A stretch of DNA of 64,000 nt from Harmothoe impar (taxonomy: Eukaryota > Annelida > Polychaeta > Phyllodocida > Polynoidae), in the NCBI GenBank assembly GCA_947462335.1, contig OX381708.1, positions 3,162,001-3,226,000 on the forward strand, read 5' to 3'. Positions 1 to 9,825 of the stretch are shown in pieces (position 1 is the stretch's first letter; every line of letters starts with the position of its first letter). A program made the translations under genes and the position numbers. The notes under the pieces are model-generated. The model searched no databases and was not told the origin of the DNA. It was given only the letters and a program-made list of their open reading frames with translations.

Positions 1-416
1 AGTTCAAGATTATTCACGAGGGAGAGAGACTTGTGTTTATTTAAGATGAATGAGAGACTTTGATTATTAGGCCTGGGTGAAGGATGTATATTCTGGCCAT
101 GTTTTCCAATGAAAGGACTTTGGTTATTCTGACAATTACAAGTGAAAGGAAAAGAACATTCCTAAAGTGAAAGTGACTCCTTAATGTTTTTTGCCTTATT
201 GAAGGGTGTACTTTATGTTTCAGGTTATATGTTTATTTCAAAGGACTCAAGGAAAACAACTGACATTGCAAAGAGACTTTATTTGGATGTGTTAAATACG
301 CATAACTATTTACTCAAAGACTCAAGTTTACCGTATCTACTGTTCATACTTAATTGTCCTTTTTATTGCAGCATTGTATAAGGTGATCCCTTTTACTATT
401 TAAACAAGGGGAGAAA
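1..416. other. Unassigned; possible tail of an LTR retroelement
   Basis: I see no supportable gene. The last bases before 417 (AACAAGGGGAGAAA) are purine-rich and lie directly before a TGTAGTG terminus, as a polypurine tract lies before a 3' LTR. The stretch could therefore be the 3' end of a decayed retroelement interior. No gag or pol domain can be read. Confidence 0.25.
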
Positions 417-591
417 TGTAGTGTTTGGCTATCATGCCTCTGTACGACGCAGCACCATGGTGGGAACGCCATCATGAACGCGGCATGATAACGCCGTCTG
501 GTGACAAAAAAAGGGACTACTAGAACAAGGACAATATGGGCGGCTAGACCGCGTACGCAATGACTCCGTGTTGCTTTCTTCATACACTACA
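417..591 (+). mobile_element. Short LTR-like element (putative 3' LTR remnant)
   Basis: This 175-bp block starts TGTAGTG and ends CACTACA, a perfect 7-bp terminal inverted repeat of the TG...CA type, and follows a polypurine-like tract. No partner LTR or target-site duplication could be placed, so a chance arrangement remains possible. Confidence 0.35.
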
Positions 592-684
592 GCGCTGCTA
601 TGGCTCCGCTAGTTCCCGTGCGTTTTGTACGATCTGTGAGGGCAGGTACCAGTCTTTGTTAGCATCCGTGCTAGCCCCCCTTTA

Positions 685-766
685 AAAGCCCTCTTGTGAA
701 TGAAAACTGAACTATATCCAAAAGTGCTTTTGGCCTCACTTCAACCATGACGGTCAAGCTTTAAGG
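685..766 (-). pseudogene. Detached GPCR stop-codon/3' UTR fragment
   Basis: On the minus strand this is nearly identical to the DNA around and just after the stop codon of the receptor gene ending at 57314 (about 57310-57390), with only a few substitutions. No receptor coding sequence accompanies it. It is a piece of a GPCR 3' end moved about 56 kb away in the opposite orientation. Confidence 0.6.
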
Positions 767-847
767 TTAATCGCTAGGGTAAATGCTACCCCCTAACCCT
801 AGTCCACTCATTTCACTGGTATTTGATATCCTTAGCACAACCATAGC

Positions 848-1045
848 GTACTGATGTGGGGTGTAAAAACGGGCCTCAAAACGCCAGTGCTTTCTGGCCT
901 GGGACCCCCAGAACGTACTGATGTGGGGTGTAAAAAGGGCCCTCAAAACGCCAGTGCTTTCTATCAGGGGACCCCCAGAGTGTACTGATGTGGGGTGTAA
1001 AAAGGACCCTCCAAATGCCAGCTATCTGGGGCTTGGAGTGTCCCA
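848..1045 (+). repeat. 67-bp tandem repeat, left end of a composite foldback
   Basis: Three imperfect units, each beginning GTACTGATGTGGGGTGTAAA and containing CTCAAAACGCCAGTGCTTTC, start near 848, 915 and 982. The same unit occurs in reverse orientation at 5512-5667, so the roughly 4.8 kb between is bracketed by inverted repeat arrays. Confidence 0.7.
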
Positions 1046-1534
1046 AACGCCAAGGATTTTTGCACTTTTAACATCTTTTGATAGCAAATATTAGGATGTA
1101 AAAATAATTTAAGAATAAAAGGATTTACCATATTTAAATGGCACATAGATTGTCTTTATATTAAATATAATTTAAAGAGTGACTTCTAGTTGCATATGCA
1201 AATTAATTAGTCATTAAAAACGTTGATTAACTAAAAGGGTCCATGTTTGGGAAAACATGTCAGTTTCATCAACATGTCACATACTGTTTTATTCAATTAA
1301 CCTCTTCAATCTAGCGGTCATTGCATGCAAAAATACATCAGGTATTGTGTGTAAACTCAAATTAATTAATCATAACATTATTTATGCAAATTATTGACTT
1401 AATTGCTAAAAGAAAGAAATACGTTTTAGAACGTTTTTTTGCATGAGGTTCTCTACAGTTCTCCTATGCCAAAACGTTTAAGAACGTTTTGGCAGCTCTG
1501 GGGCTCTAGGCCAAAGATATATATAAGTATCTCC
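1046..1534. other. AT-rich unassigned sequence
   Basis: There is no gene. The stretch is AT-rich and near 1430-1495 carries the small palindrome-like motif AAAACGTTTnAGAACGTTTT, which recurs in the duplicated blocks at about 2750-2890 and 4935-5190. Confidence 0.4.
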
Positions 1535-1792
1535 CCCTCTCCACGCTGCCCTCGCTCTCCCTGCTGCCCCCGCTCTCCCTGCTGCTTCCCGCTCTCCCTG
1601 CTGCCCCTGCTCTCCCTGCTGCCCCCTCTCTCCCTACTGGTCCCACTCTCCCTACTGCCCGTCTTCTCCCGACTGGTCCCACTCTCCCTACTGCCCGTGT
1701 TCTCCCTACTGGCCCCACTCTCCCTACTGCCCGTGTTCTCCCTACTGCCCCACTATTCCTACTGCCCCTGCTCTCCCTACTGCCCTTGCACA
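1535..1792 (+). repeat. 18-bp minisatellite, array 1
   Basis: Degenerate tandem copies of an 18-bp unit of the form CTCTCCCTACTGCCCCTG. Open frames across it on both strands (proline/leucine or glycine/arginine/serine repeats) come from the unit length being a multiple of three and are not treated as genes. Confidence 0.85.
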
Positions 1793-2340
1793 TACATGTC
1801 AACATGACTTGCACATACATGTCAACATGACTTGCACATACATGTCAACATGATAGACACATGTATGTCAACATGACAGAAACATGTATGTCAAAATGAC
1901 GGACACATGTATGTCAACATGATGGACACATGTATGTCAACATGACAGACACATGTATGTCAACATGACAGACACATACATGACAACATGACAGACACAT
2001 ACATGACAACATGACAGACACATACATGACAACATGACAGACACATACATGTCAACATGACGGACACATGTATGTCAACATGACGGACACATGTATGTCA
2101 ACATGACAGACACATGTATGTCAACATGACAGACACATACATGTCAACATGACAGACACATACATGACAACATGACAGACACATACATGTCAACATGACG
2201 GACACATGTATGTCAACATGACGGACACATGTATGTCAACATGACGGACACATGTATGTCAACATGACGGACACATGTATGTCAACATTACAGAATCATG
2301 TATGTCAATATGACGGACACATGTATGTCAACTTTACAAA
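1793..2340 (+). repeat. 23-bp minisatellite, array 1
   Basis: Tandem copies of a 23-bp unit, ACACATGTATGTCAACATGACGG, with variants. Direct abutment without spacers rules out a CRISPR-type array. The unit is rich in short self-complementary ACATGT. Confidence 0.85.
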
Positions 2341-2958
2341 CCCAGGTATGTTGACATGGTGTGCATAGTATTGATGTTGACATGATGGATACGTGTCGGT
2401 CAACAAGAAGGAAACATGTTCAACAACATGACAGACACAAGTATGTCAATATATCCAACTTGTTGACATGCAAGTGTCCATCTTGTTGACATATTGACAT
2501 GATGACATGCATGTGTACATCTTGTTGACATGTTGATATGTTGACACGCATGTGTCCGTCCTGTTGACATGCATGTGTCAGTCTTGTTGGCCTGCATGTG
2601 ACTATCATGCCAACAGGCATGTGTCTGTCATCATGACATTATGGACCTATGTCTTAAACGTCTGATCTTTACAACCATGCTGCCATAGAGGACCCAGGCA
2701 TATTTATACCTCATATCAGACCATCTGCTATGTTTCATAACAGAAGTGCCAAAACGTTTCAAAACGTTTTATTTTTGAAACCATGCTGCCATAGTGGACT
2801 AATGTGTATTTGGAACCCATACAGTCCAGATAATGTACATCTACTCTGTTTCATGATAGAAGTGCCAAAACGTTCTAAAACGTTTTATCTTTGTTACCAT
2901 GCTGCCATAGTGGACCAATGTGTATTTGGAACTCATATCAGACCAGATAATGTGTATC
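2273..2958 (+). repeat. Duplicated block, copy 1
   Basis: This is nearly identical to 4439-5147, which carries one additional 23-bp minisatellite unit. The 3' part contains tandem units with AAAACGTTTT and CATGCTGCCATAGTGGACC. No gene is supported. Confidence 0.75.
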
Positions 2959-2994
2959 GGCAGCTCTGGGACTCTAGGCCAAAGATATATATGT

Positions 2995-3596
2995 ATCTCC
3001 CCACTCTCCACACTGCCCTCGCTCTCCCTACTGCCCCTGCTCTCCCTACTGCCCCTGCTCTCCCTACTGCCCCTGCTCTCCCTACTGCCCCTGCTCTCCC
3101 TACTGGCCCAACTCTTCCTACTGCACCCACTCTCCCTGCTGCCCCAGCTCTCTCTACTGACCCCGCTCTCCCTACTGCCCCTGCTCTCCCTACTGCCCCT
3201 GCTCTCCCTACTGCCCCTGCTCTCCCTACTGCCCCTGCTCTCCATACTGCTCCTGCTCTCCCTACTGCACCCGCTCTCCCTGCTGCCCCAGCTCTCTCTA
3301 CTGACCCCGCTCTCCCTACTGCCCCTGCTCTCCCTACTGCCCCTGCTCTCCCTACTGCCCCTGCTCTCCATACTGCTCCTGCTCTCCCTACTGCACCCGC
3401 TCTCCCTGCTGCCCCAGCTCTCTCTACTGACCCCGCTCTCCCTACTTGCCCCACTCTCCCTACTGCCCGTGTTCTTCCTACTGGCCCCGCTCTCCCTGCT
3501 GCCCGCACTCCCTACTGGCCCCACTCCCTACTGGCTCCACTCTCCCTACTGCCCCCACTATCCCTACTGCCCCTGCTCTCCCTACTGCCCTTGCAC
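2995..3596 (+). repeat. 18-bp minisatellite, array 2
   Basis: A longer array of the CTCTCCCTACTGCCCCTG unit, with a higher-order repeat of roughly 126 bp visible as repeated blocks around 3130-3430. All six-frame open readings here are artefacts of the repeat. Confidence 0.85.
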
Positions 3597-3836
3597 ATAC
3601 ATGTCAAAATGACGGACACATGTATGTCAACATGACAGACACATACATGACAACATGACAGACACATACATGTCAACATGACAGACACATACATGACAAC
3701 ATGACAGACACATACATGACAACATGACAGACACATGTATGTCAACATGACGGACACATACATGACAACATGACAGACACATGTATGTCAACATGACGGA
3801 CACATGTATGTCAACATGACGGACACATGTGTGTAC
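3597..3836 (+). repeat. 23-bp minisatellite, array 2
   Basis: The same 23-bp ACATGTATGTCAACATGACGG family as array 1. It is interrupted at 3838 by an inserted sequence and resumes at about 4439. Confidence 0.8.
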
Positions 3837-3837
3837 A

Positions 3838-4437
3838 GGCAAGGGGAAAGGGATATCCGACGAAAATGTCAACTTTAAAATTGATATCATAAGCTTTCCA
3901 TTGATATAATACACAAGAGGATATCATTTCTAGTTTTTGAGAAATGGCTATATGAATATGGGTGGGCATGGCCCTGTCCAAACCCCCAATTAGCTCTAAG
4001 TCTCATAGTTTCCAAGATATCTCTATCTAATTAGCATGATTAGAATAATTAGAAAATGATCATACATTGTCCTCCTATAGGCCATAGGTTTTGATCTAGA
4101 AATGATAATTTTATTCAGTTTTGACCATAGTAATCCTTGTGAATCATTCCATCAATGGGCTTCTTTATTTTCTGTATTTGGAATGAAAATCATGTTTCGT
4201 TGGCAACACATATCAACAAAGACACTCATTTAGGCTCTAAGACATTCTTTTTGCATTTCAAATAAGGAAGCTTTTCACTAAAAATGGAATGTTTTGTATA
4301 AAATTACTGAATTCTCCAGAAAAAAAGTACCTAAAAACATATATTAGCCCGTTTCTTCCAATTTAGGCCATGGTGGAGTCCCCTGGTGGCTAAAATTGGT
4401 ACTATCCCGCGGGGATACCCCTTTCTGCTCGCCTGCT
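3838..4437. mobile_element. Non-autonomous element inserted in the minisatellite
   Basis: A roughly 600-bp unique sequence interrupts the 23-bp array. Its ends are imperfect inverted repeats: the left end has GGCAAGGGGAAAGGGATATCC and the right end, in reverse complement, has GGCGAGCAGAAAGGGGTATCC. It has no open reading frame of note. The GGGGAAAGGGATAT terminus recurs near 24724. The superfamily is unknown. Confidence 0.5.
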
Positions 4438-4438
4438 C

Positions 4439-5147
4439 ACATGTATGTCAACATTACAGAATCATGTATGTCAATATGACGGACACATGTATGTCAACAT
4501 GACGGGCACATGTATTTCAACATTACAAACACAGGTATGTTGACATGGTGTGCATAGTATTGATGTTGACATGATGGATACGTGTCGGTCAACAAGAAGG
4601 AAACATGTTCAACAACATGACAGACACAAGTATGTCAATATATCCAACTTGTTGACATGCAAGTGTCCATCTTGTTGACATATTGACATGATGACATGCA
4701 TGTGTACATCTTGTTGACATGTTGATATGTTGACACGCATGCGTCCGTCCTGTTGACATGCATGTGTCAGTCTTGTTGGCCTGCATGTGACTATCATGCC
4801 AACAGGCATGTGTCTGTCATCATGACATTATGGACCTATGTCTTAAACGTCTGATCTTTACAACCATGCTGCCATAGAGGACCCAGGCATATTTATACCT
4901 CATATCAGACCATCTGCTATGTTTCATAACAGAAGTGCCAAAACGTTTCAAAACGTTTTATTTTTGAAACCATGCTGCCATAGTGGACTAATGTGTATTT
5001 GGAACCCATCCAGTCCAGATAATGTACATCTACTCTGTTTCATGATAGAAGTGCCAAAACGTTCTAAAACGTTTTATCTTTGCAACCATGCTGCCATAGT
5101 GGACCAATGCGTATTTGGAACTCATATCAGACCAGATAATGTGTATC
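4439..5147 (+). repeat. Duplicated block, copy 2
   Basis: Second copy of 2273-2958 with one additional 23-bp unit. It continues past 5147 with more of the CATGCTGCCATAGTGGACC-type units to about 5258, where copy 1 instead runs into the 18-bp minisatellite. Confidence 0.75.
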
Positions 5148-5511
5148 TACTATGTCTCATAACAGAAGTGCCAAAACGTTCCAAAACGTTTTATCTTTGC
5201 AACCATGCTGCCATAGTGGACCCATGTGTATTTGGAAACTATATTAGACCTTGAAACTAGATCTACCACAGTGTGCCCATGTGTAATAGGGCTTGAGCAA
5301 AAGAAAAATGTGTATTTGCTATAGAAATGCCAGAACGTTTTAATGAGTTTTGCTTCTGGGGCTAGACCTACCAGAGTAGGACAATGTGTATTGAGAATCA
5401 CAATTTATATTAAATAAAGAGGGAAATCCATCCTTGAATACACATCATTACGTTCTGGGAGCCAAAAACTTGAAAAATCCATTACACATATTACGTTCTG
5501 GCAGGTCTATT

Positions 5512-5667
5512 ACAGAAAGCACTGGCGTTTTGAGGGCAAATTTTACACCCCACATCAGTACGCTCTGGGGGGCCCCTGGCATAAAGTACTGGCGTTTTGA
5601 GGGCCATTTTTACACCCCACATCAGTACGTTCTGGGGGTCCCAGTACAGAAAGCACTGGCGCTCCTA
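5512..5667 (-). repeat. 67-bp repeat array, right end of the composite foldback
   Basis: Two to three units of the family at 848-1045 in inverse orientation, recognised by TTTTACACCCCACATCAGTA and GCACTGGCGTTTTGAGGG. Together the two arrays make a terminal inverted repeat around 848-5667. Confidence 0.7.
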
Positions 5668-5893
5668 AGGATATATTATTTTTTATCCTTTGGAAAGTGA
5701 GCGATATAACAACATGCCTGAGCGCTTTTAGCTTCATGGGGAATTAAAAGTAGGCCTATAGAAGCTGCTGATTCAGCAAATATTAAAAATACCAATTATT
5801 AGGCGATTTTGTTAATCTCTGGCTCCTGACATACATGTATAGCACAGGTAAATGAAATGCATTAAAATGATACTCAATATAACTTGGCTAAAG

Positions 5894-6146
5894 CCTGGGC
5901 TCCACTAGGGCGGCAGAGGTACATACCTGCGAAATGGAGCGATCCTTCTAATGTTTTGTTCTTGTATAGTTCGCCTCATTTCACTTCATTTCGCGGCAGT
6001 GTCGCCCTAAGTATCGCCAGGAGCAGGGCAAAGTCAGGGTGAAATCAGGGCGAAATGGAGCGAAATGGGGAAAAATGTGCTAAACAAAACATGAAAAAAG
6101 ATCGCTCTGTTTCGCCGGTACCTGTGTCGCCCTAGTGGAGTCCGGG
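5894..6146. mobile_element. MITE-like element with about 20-bp TIRs
   Basis: The left end GGCTCCACTAGGGCG and the right end CGCCCTAGTGGAGTCC are inverted copies. CTAAAG (5888-5893) and CTAGAG (6147-6152) flank it as a possible 6-bp target duplication with one mismatch. There is no coding capacity. Confidence 0.5.
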
Positions 6147-6150
6147 CTAG

Positions 6151-6300
6151 AGCCCAAAATCCACAACGACAAGAACCTGCGTTAAAACGGTATCGCCCCT
6201 CTGCCGCGCCTATTTCGCCCTGCCGCGCCTTTTTCGCGGCTGTGCCGCAAAAGTCCACGGCATAACAGCAGCGAAATAGGCGCGGCAGAGGGGCGATACC
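6151..6300. mobile_element. Hairpin element, left part (split by the palindrome)
   Basis: AGCCCAAAATCCAC at 6151 is the inverse of GTGGATTTTGGGCT ending at 15030, and 6189-6219 is the inverse of 6270-6300. With the 8.7-kb element and one target duplication removed, the pieces form a hairpin of about 190 bp. The large element therefore landed inside a small palindromic repeat. Confidence 0.55.
6295..6300. repeat. Target-site duplication, left (GATACC)
   Basis: GATACC directly before the element start at 6301 is repeated at 14987-14992 directly after its end. Six base pairs is the target-duplication length known for Polintons/Mavericks. Confidence 0.85.
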
Positions 6301-6692
6301 AGTAGTATTGTATGTATCGGAACGGGACTATAGTTAACTACTGTTTATTACTCAATCGACCTGCAGCCAATCAGAGGCCTCCATTTGGTCACGTGACCCG
6401 TTGCCATGGTAACGTGACCTACTTAGGGCTCTCAGCCAATCAGAAGCCAGCATTCTGGGTGACCTACTGACCTACTTAGAAGCTCTCAGCCAATCAGAGG
6501 CCGGCATTCTGGTAACCATGGTAACGTGACCTACTTACGTCACGTGACCTACTTAGGCTCAGCCAATCAGAAGCCGGCATTCTGGTAACTAGGGTAACGT
6601 GACCTACTTAGGGTTTGTTTGTAAACAACACCACGTGGCTCTCTTGTTTGTAAACAACACCACGTGACACGTGACTGTTTGTAAACAAACAA
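6301..6692 (+). repeat. Polinton-type terminal inverted repeat, element A left
   Basis: The repeat carries four AGCCAATCAGA sites (CCAAT boxes of NF-Y type), several CACGTG E-boxes, repeated GTAACGTGACCTACTTA, and three TGTTTGTAAACAA-type palindromes resembling forkhead sites. These lie in tandem units of about 60-70 bp. The mirror copy is 14595-14986. Confidence 0.8.
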
Positions 6693-8528
6693 TTCGACTT
6701 AGTCTGACATTTTCAGCTGTCGCATGCTGACCTGCTGCTATCATAAGAGAAACAAAAGCCCTAATCACGCTTTTCAGCTGGATCCTTCCACCCACCAGAC
6801 ATGGATCCAGATGGGAGGGTGGTTTAAAATTAATCCGTGTACCGACTGTCATACAATAGTGTAATTAGTTGAACACGTGTTACCTGTATAAAGGATTAGC
6901 AGGTCATGGGCTTAGAGTGTGTATAGAAAAACAACTACAGGTAGCGTGAACAAAGCGACCCCCTCCCTTTCTGTCACTCTGTCTGTGACTAGAGGGCGCG
7001 CGTGTGGTAGGCGGCTTAAATCTAAAGAAAAAAAATCACCCTCTCCTGTCGTCAGCAGTCAGCTGGCTGGCGGCTGGAAAATGCGATTAGAGGGATGATG
7101 AGCGCGGTTTTTTATATTCAATATATTAGAAGTGTGCTTTGTTGCTTATATAGTTCATTATGCGTTTAAAATGTTCGCGAGTATCGTAGAAATGTAGAAA
7201 AATCCTATTGTGGCGCCATCTGACGAAAAGAGCGGAGAACTATACTAGGGTATGGCGAGCTAGACTAGAGCATGTAATCACCAGGCGGCAGAGTGGTCAA
7301 AAGACAATCTCGTAGTAGTAGGTCTACTTGGATCTTGAGTAGCCACCCTTGTGGTTGCAATTACCTAGACTAGTTGACCCTGCCAGCCTGGTCAAGTGAA
7401 ATTAGTAAGGAGACCGCACATTAACGCGCTCCACAGTCTTTAGACAGTTAAGACTATAGTACCGTAGATTCTACTGTGTACTCACACTAACTATTTACAG
7501 TGCTACATATTCATACCCGTGTTCTAAGTGTTTTTTTTAGAAAAAAGCGATCTACTCACCCATTTTTTTTAGACAAACTCCTATTAGCAGGTAACCCCTG
7601 TATAAACCATACTGCAAAGATCTGCTACTTCGAGCGTCTGCCTCGTGACTGATAGTGTACAACAAGACGAAGTGGGCAGAGGTGAAGTACTGTTCCAAGA
7701 AAAATTGAGGCTCTTTATATAGCTGAGAGAGCGGCTAATCCGGATGTTCTAAGCTTGTTTTCACCTAGAGCCCCACCCTCTTCCAGAGAGGAATCAAATT
7801 GCTTTTCACCTGGACCCTTCCACCCCTCATCCATCAGCATGAAAAGAGGGATAACAAGTGTAACGTGCGCTACATGTATATGGGATTATAGCTGGTGAAG
7901 AGATAAAGCCAGGTCAACTGTGTATACAAAGACTACAGGAGGTGATTAACGACAGGTGTGACGCGCCAGCCCGTGGACGGATTATCTTCTAAGCTGACGC
8001 TTATTCAACTAGCCAGCTGCCGTCCGCTCCACTCACCACGGCAAGAGGAGGTGCTTTTGTTTTACACTTAAGTCGCTTACCACATGTACTCGTCTCTACC
8101 TCACAGACAGACACCCTCTCGCTTGCTTCACGACCCCTGTAGCTTTTTTTGTATACACACTCTAATCTCATAACCCCCTGATCCGTTATACAGGTAACGG
8201 GTATTCTCTTTTAAATAGCTGCCAGTCAGCCTGCGGCAGCTGAAAACGACGGTAAGTAGCTTAGCTCTAGAAGCAAGAAGGCGTATATAAGGAGGCTGAC
8301 ACGTGTATAGGCGCCTTATAAGTCGGCAGGGGGTAAATACTAGTGAAAAAGGAAGGCAGGTGTGCAGGTAGCTTTCTAACAGACACGTGTGTGCACTAAG
8401 CTGCTTAAGTCTAAACCCACCTGCAGTAGTCAGGTAGCATGTGAAAACTTACTTAACAGATCTCTTAATTGAGTAGAGACTCTGTACTGAGAGAGTCTTT
8501 TCAGCCGTTTAAGAGGATTATCTAGGAC
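6693..8528. other. Non-coding modules of palindrome arm (left)
   Basis: No long frame is present. Diverged modules recur, each with CAGCTGAAAA or TTTTCACCTG boxes, TATACAGGTAAC, a GTATACACACTCTAA-type box and a TTAAGTCGCTTACCAC-type box (about 6710-7110 and 7990-8250 in opposite orientations). The 6710-7110 module has an inverted homologue inside the Polinton (28680-29095). The role could be regulatory or replicative. The mirror is about 12759-14594. Confidence 0.6.
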
Positions 8529-8529
8529 A

Positions 8530-8550
8530 GGGTACATAAGGAGTGAAACG
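8530..8550 (+). promoter_or_regulatory. TATA-like promoter of the 288-residue gene (left arm)
   Basis: GGGTACATAAGGAGTGAAAC lies about 90 bp before the start codon at 8629. The minus strand of the Polinton near 28580-28604 has the closely similar GGGTATATAAGG followed by GAGTGAAACCG ahead of its own leftward gene, which suggests a shared promoter type. Confidence 0.5.
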
Positions 8551-8628
8551 ACGCTCTCACCCATCACACTTTCTCGACCCGCCCTTCATCATCGTAGCAT
8601 CGTCCACTCTACGCTCGCTCAGAATGTT

Positions 8629-9495
8629 ATGATGGTTAGTTCTGCTATTTTCAGCTACTTTTCTTATCGAAGTGTTGACGCTACAGAGCATCGAAACTCT
8701 CTCCAAATGAGTCCAAGAAAGAAAAAGCAACTTCCACTTGAAGCAGGAAGAGAAACAGTGCCCTATGATGCATGTGAGGTAAAGAAACATTGGAAGGACG
8801 TCACCAAGGAGCAATGGATAGAAGCATGCTTCAACTTCATCGGAACGGAAGTAGTTTCATTTGGACAGAGGGAGAAGATTTTGTTGGAGCTATTTTTCTT
8901 AGCTCCGTATACTTGGCCTGACTGTGGTGAAATTCCTTCAGGTATTTGTTCAGTCTTCGCCATAGAAGTTATCAGGTCTTTGAAGGAGCTTCGATATATG
9001 CAAGGCACTCACGAGGAGATTGTTCAGAAAATGACGGAATTCGAAACAGGAGAAGACACAATATGGTGCGAGGAGACGACATATACGGACGATGATCTGG
9101 AGTACATCATTTGTAGCCCGTTGGAACATTATGTTAAAGACTTTGCAGACATGCTAGACAGCACTGAGATGAACCCGAAAGAGAGATCCCTTACTGCACA
9201 GAAAGAGGCCAAAGCTGTGTTGGAAAAGCTCAAGTTTGGTCAAGGATTCACTCTTCAAAGCAGCTGTGTGAGTGTGATAAAAGGCCTTGTGTTGAAACAT
9301 CCAGACATGAAGTTTTCGCGTGCTGTCGACACACTTCCTTTGCCTGAACTGATGATGAACATGATCGATCCCATCGTACCAACATGTTTCGACTCTGCCA
9401 ATTGTCCCATGTATAAAATGGTTTCAAGTTTTGCCCGTGGCCGATGGCTAAACGATCCACTGAAGTCAGAAAACCTCCTTGATTTAATCAACTGA
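8629..9495 (+). CDS. Unrecognised 288-residue protein of the palindromic element (left arm)
   Basis: I do not recognise this protein. It is predicted soluble and mostly helical, has a basic patch (PRKKKQ, residues 29-34) that could be a nuclear localisation signal, and is otherwise acidic, with WCEET and DDDLEY around residues 145-160. No signal peptide, membrane segment or catalytic motif is obvious. The start at 8629 is the first long-frame ATG. A later Met at residue 27, just before the basic patch, is a plausible alternative, because the preceding TTTTCAG could be a splice acceptor. An identical frame lies inverted at 11792-12658, and two near-identical ones lie in element B. Four open copies argue for a real gene. 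Confidence 0.7.
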   Translation: MMVSSAIFSYFSYRSVDATEHRNSLQMSPRKKKQLPLEAGRETVPYDACEVKKHWKDVTKEQWIEACFNFIGTEVVSFGQREKILLELFFLAPYTWPDCGEIPSGICSVFAIEVIRSLKELRYMQGTHEEIVQKMTEFETGEDTIWCEETTYTDDDLEYIICSPLEHYVKDFADMLDSTEMNPKERSLTAQKEAKAVLEKLKFGQGFTLQSSCVSVIKGLVLKHPDMKFSRAVDTLPLPELMMNMIDPIVPTCFDSANCPMYKMVSSFARGRWLNDPLKSENLLDLIN

Positions 9496-9544
9496 CTAAA
9501 TGTATTTTCTCATACTAGTATTAGTAGCATTAGTAATAGCAGCT

Positions 9545-9778
9545 ACTCAGTCTCGTGCAGCACAAGCAGCAGCATCTGTCAGCAGCATCCGTGACATCGT
9601 CAGCAGCAGCAGCAGCTGCACAAGCAGCACAAGCAGCAGCATCTGTCAACAGCATCCGTGACATCGCCAGCAACTGCAGCAGCTGCACGAGCAGCACAAG
9701 CAGCAGCAGCTGTCAGCAGCTGCAGCAGCTGCACGAGCAGCACAAGCAGCAGCACCAACAGCAGCAGCAACAGCAAAT

Positions 9779-9810
<32 letters not shown>

Positions 9811-9825
9811 GCGGTGTGGACCACT
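9545..9825 (+). repeat. CAG/GCA-rich tract after the 288-residue gene
   Basis: Imperfect trinucleotide-rich sequence (GCAGCAGCA with GCTGCACGAGCAGCACAAGC units) follows the gene and ends in (CAG)n near 9780-9810. Alanine-, serine- or glutamine-repeat frames here are by-products. Similar GAGCAGCACAAGCAGC units sit at the palindrome centre (10600-10690). The mirror is about 11461-11745. Confidence 0.7.

Noticed and set aside
781..810. Telomere-like CCCTAACCCTAG
   Set aside because: Only two units; no array.
1793..2340. CRISPR-like regular array
   Set aside because: Units of 23 bp abut without spacers and lie in an animal genome; it is a minisatellite.
1439..3658. Long open frames of Pro/Leu- or Gly/Arg/Ser-rich peptides on both strands
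   Set aside because: They follow exactly from the 18-bp minisatellite, whose unit length is a multiple of three, and have no start context or non-repeat domain.
6604..6852. 82-codon frame in the arm repeated at 14435-14683, 31875-32138 and 39716-39964
   Set aside because: It crosses the edge of the terminal repeat and regulatory-looking modules. It persists only because the arms are near-identical, and it has no promoter or domain.
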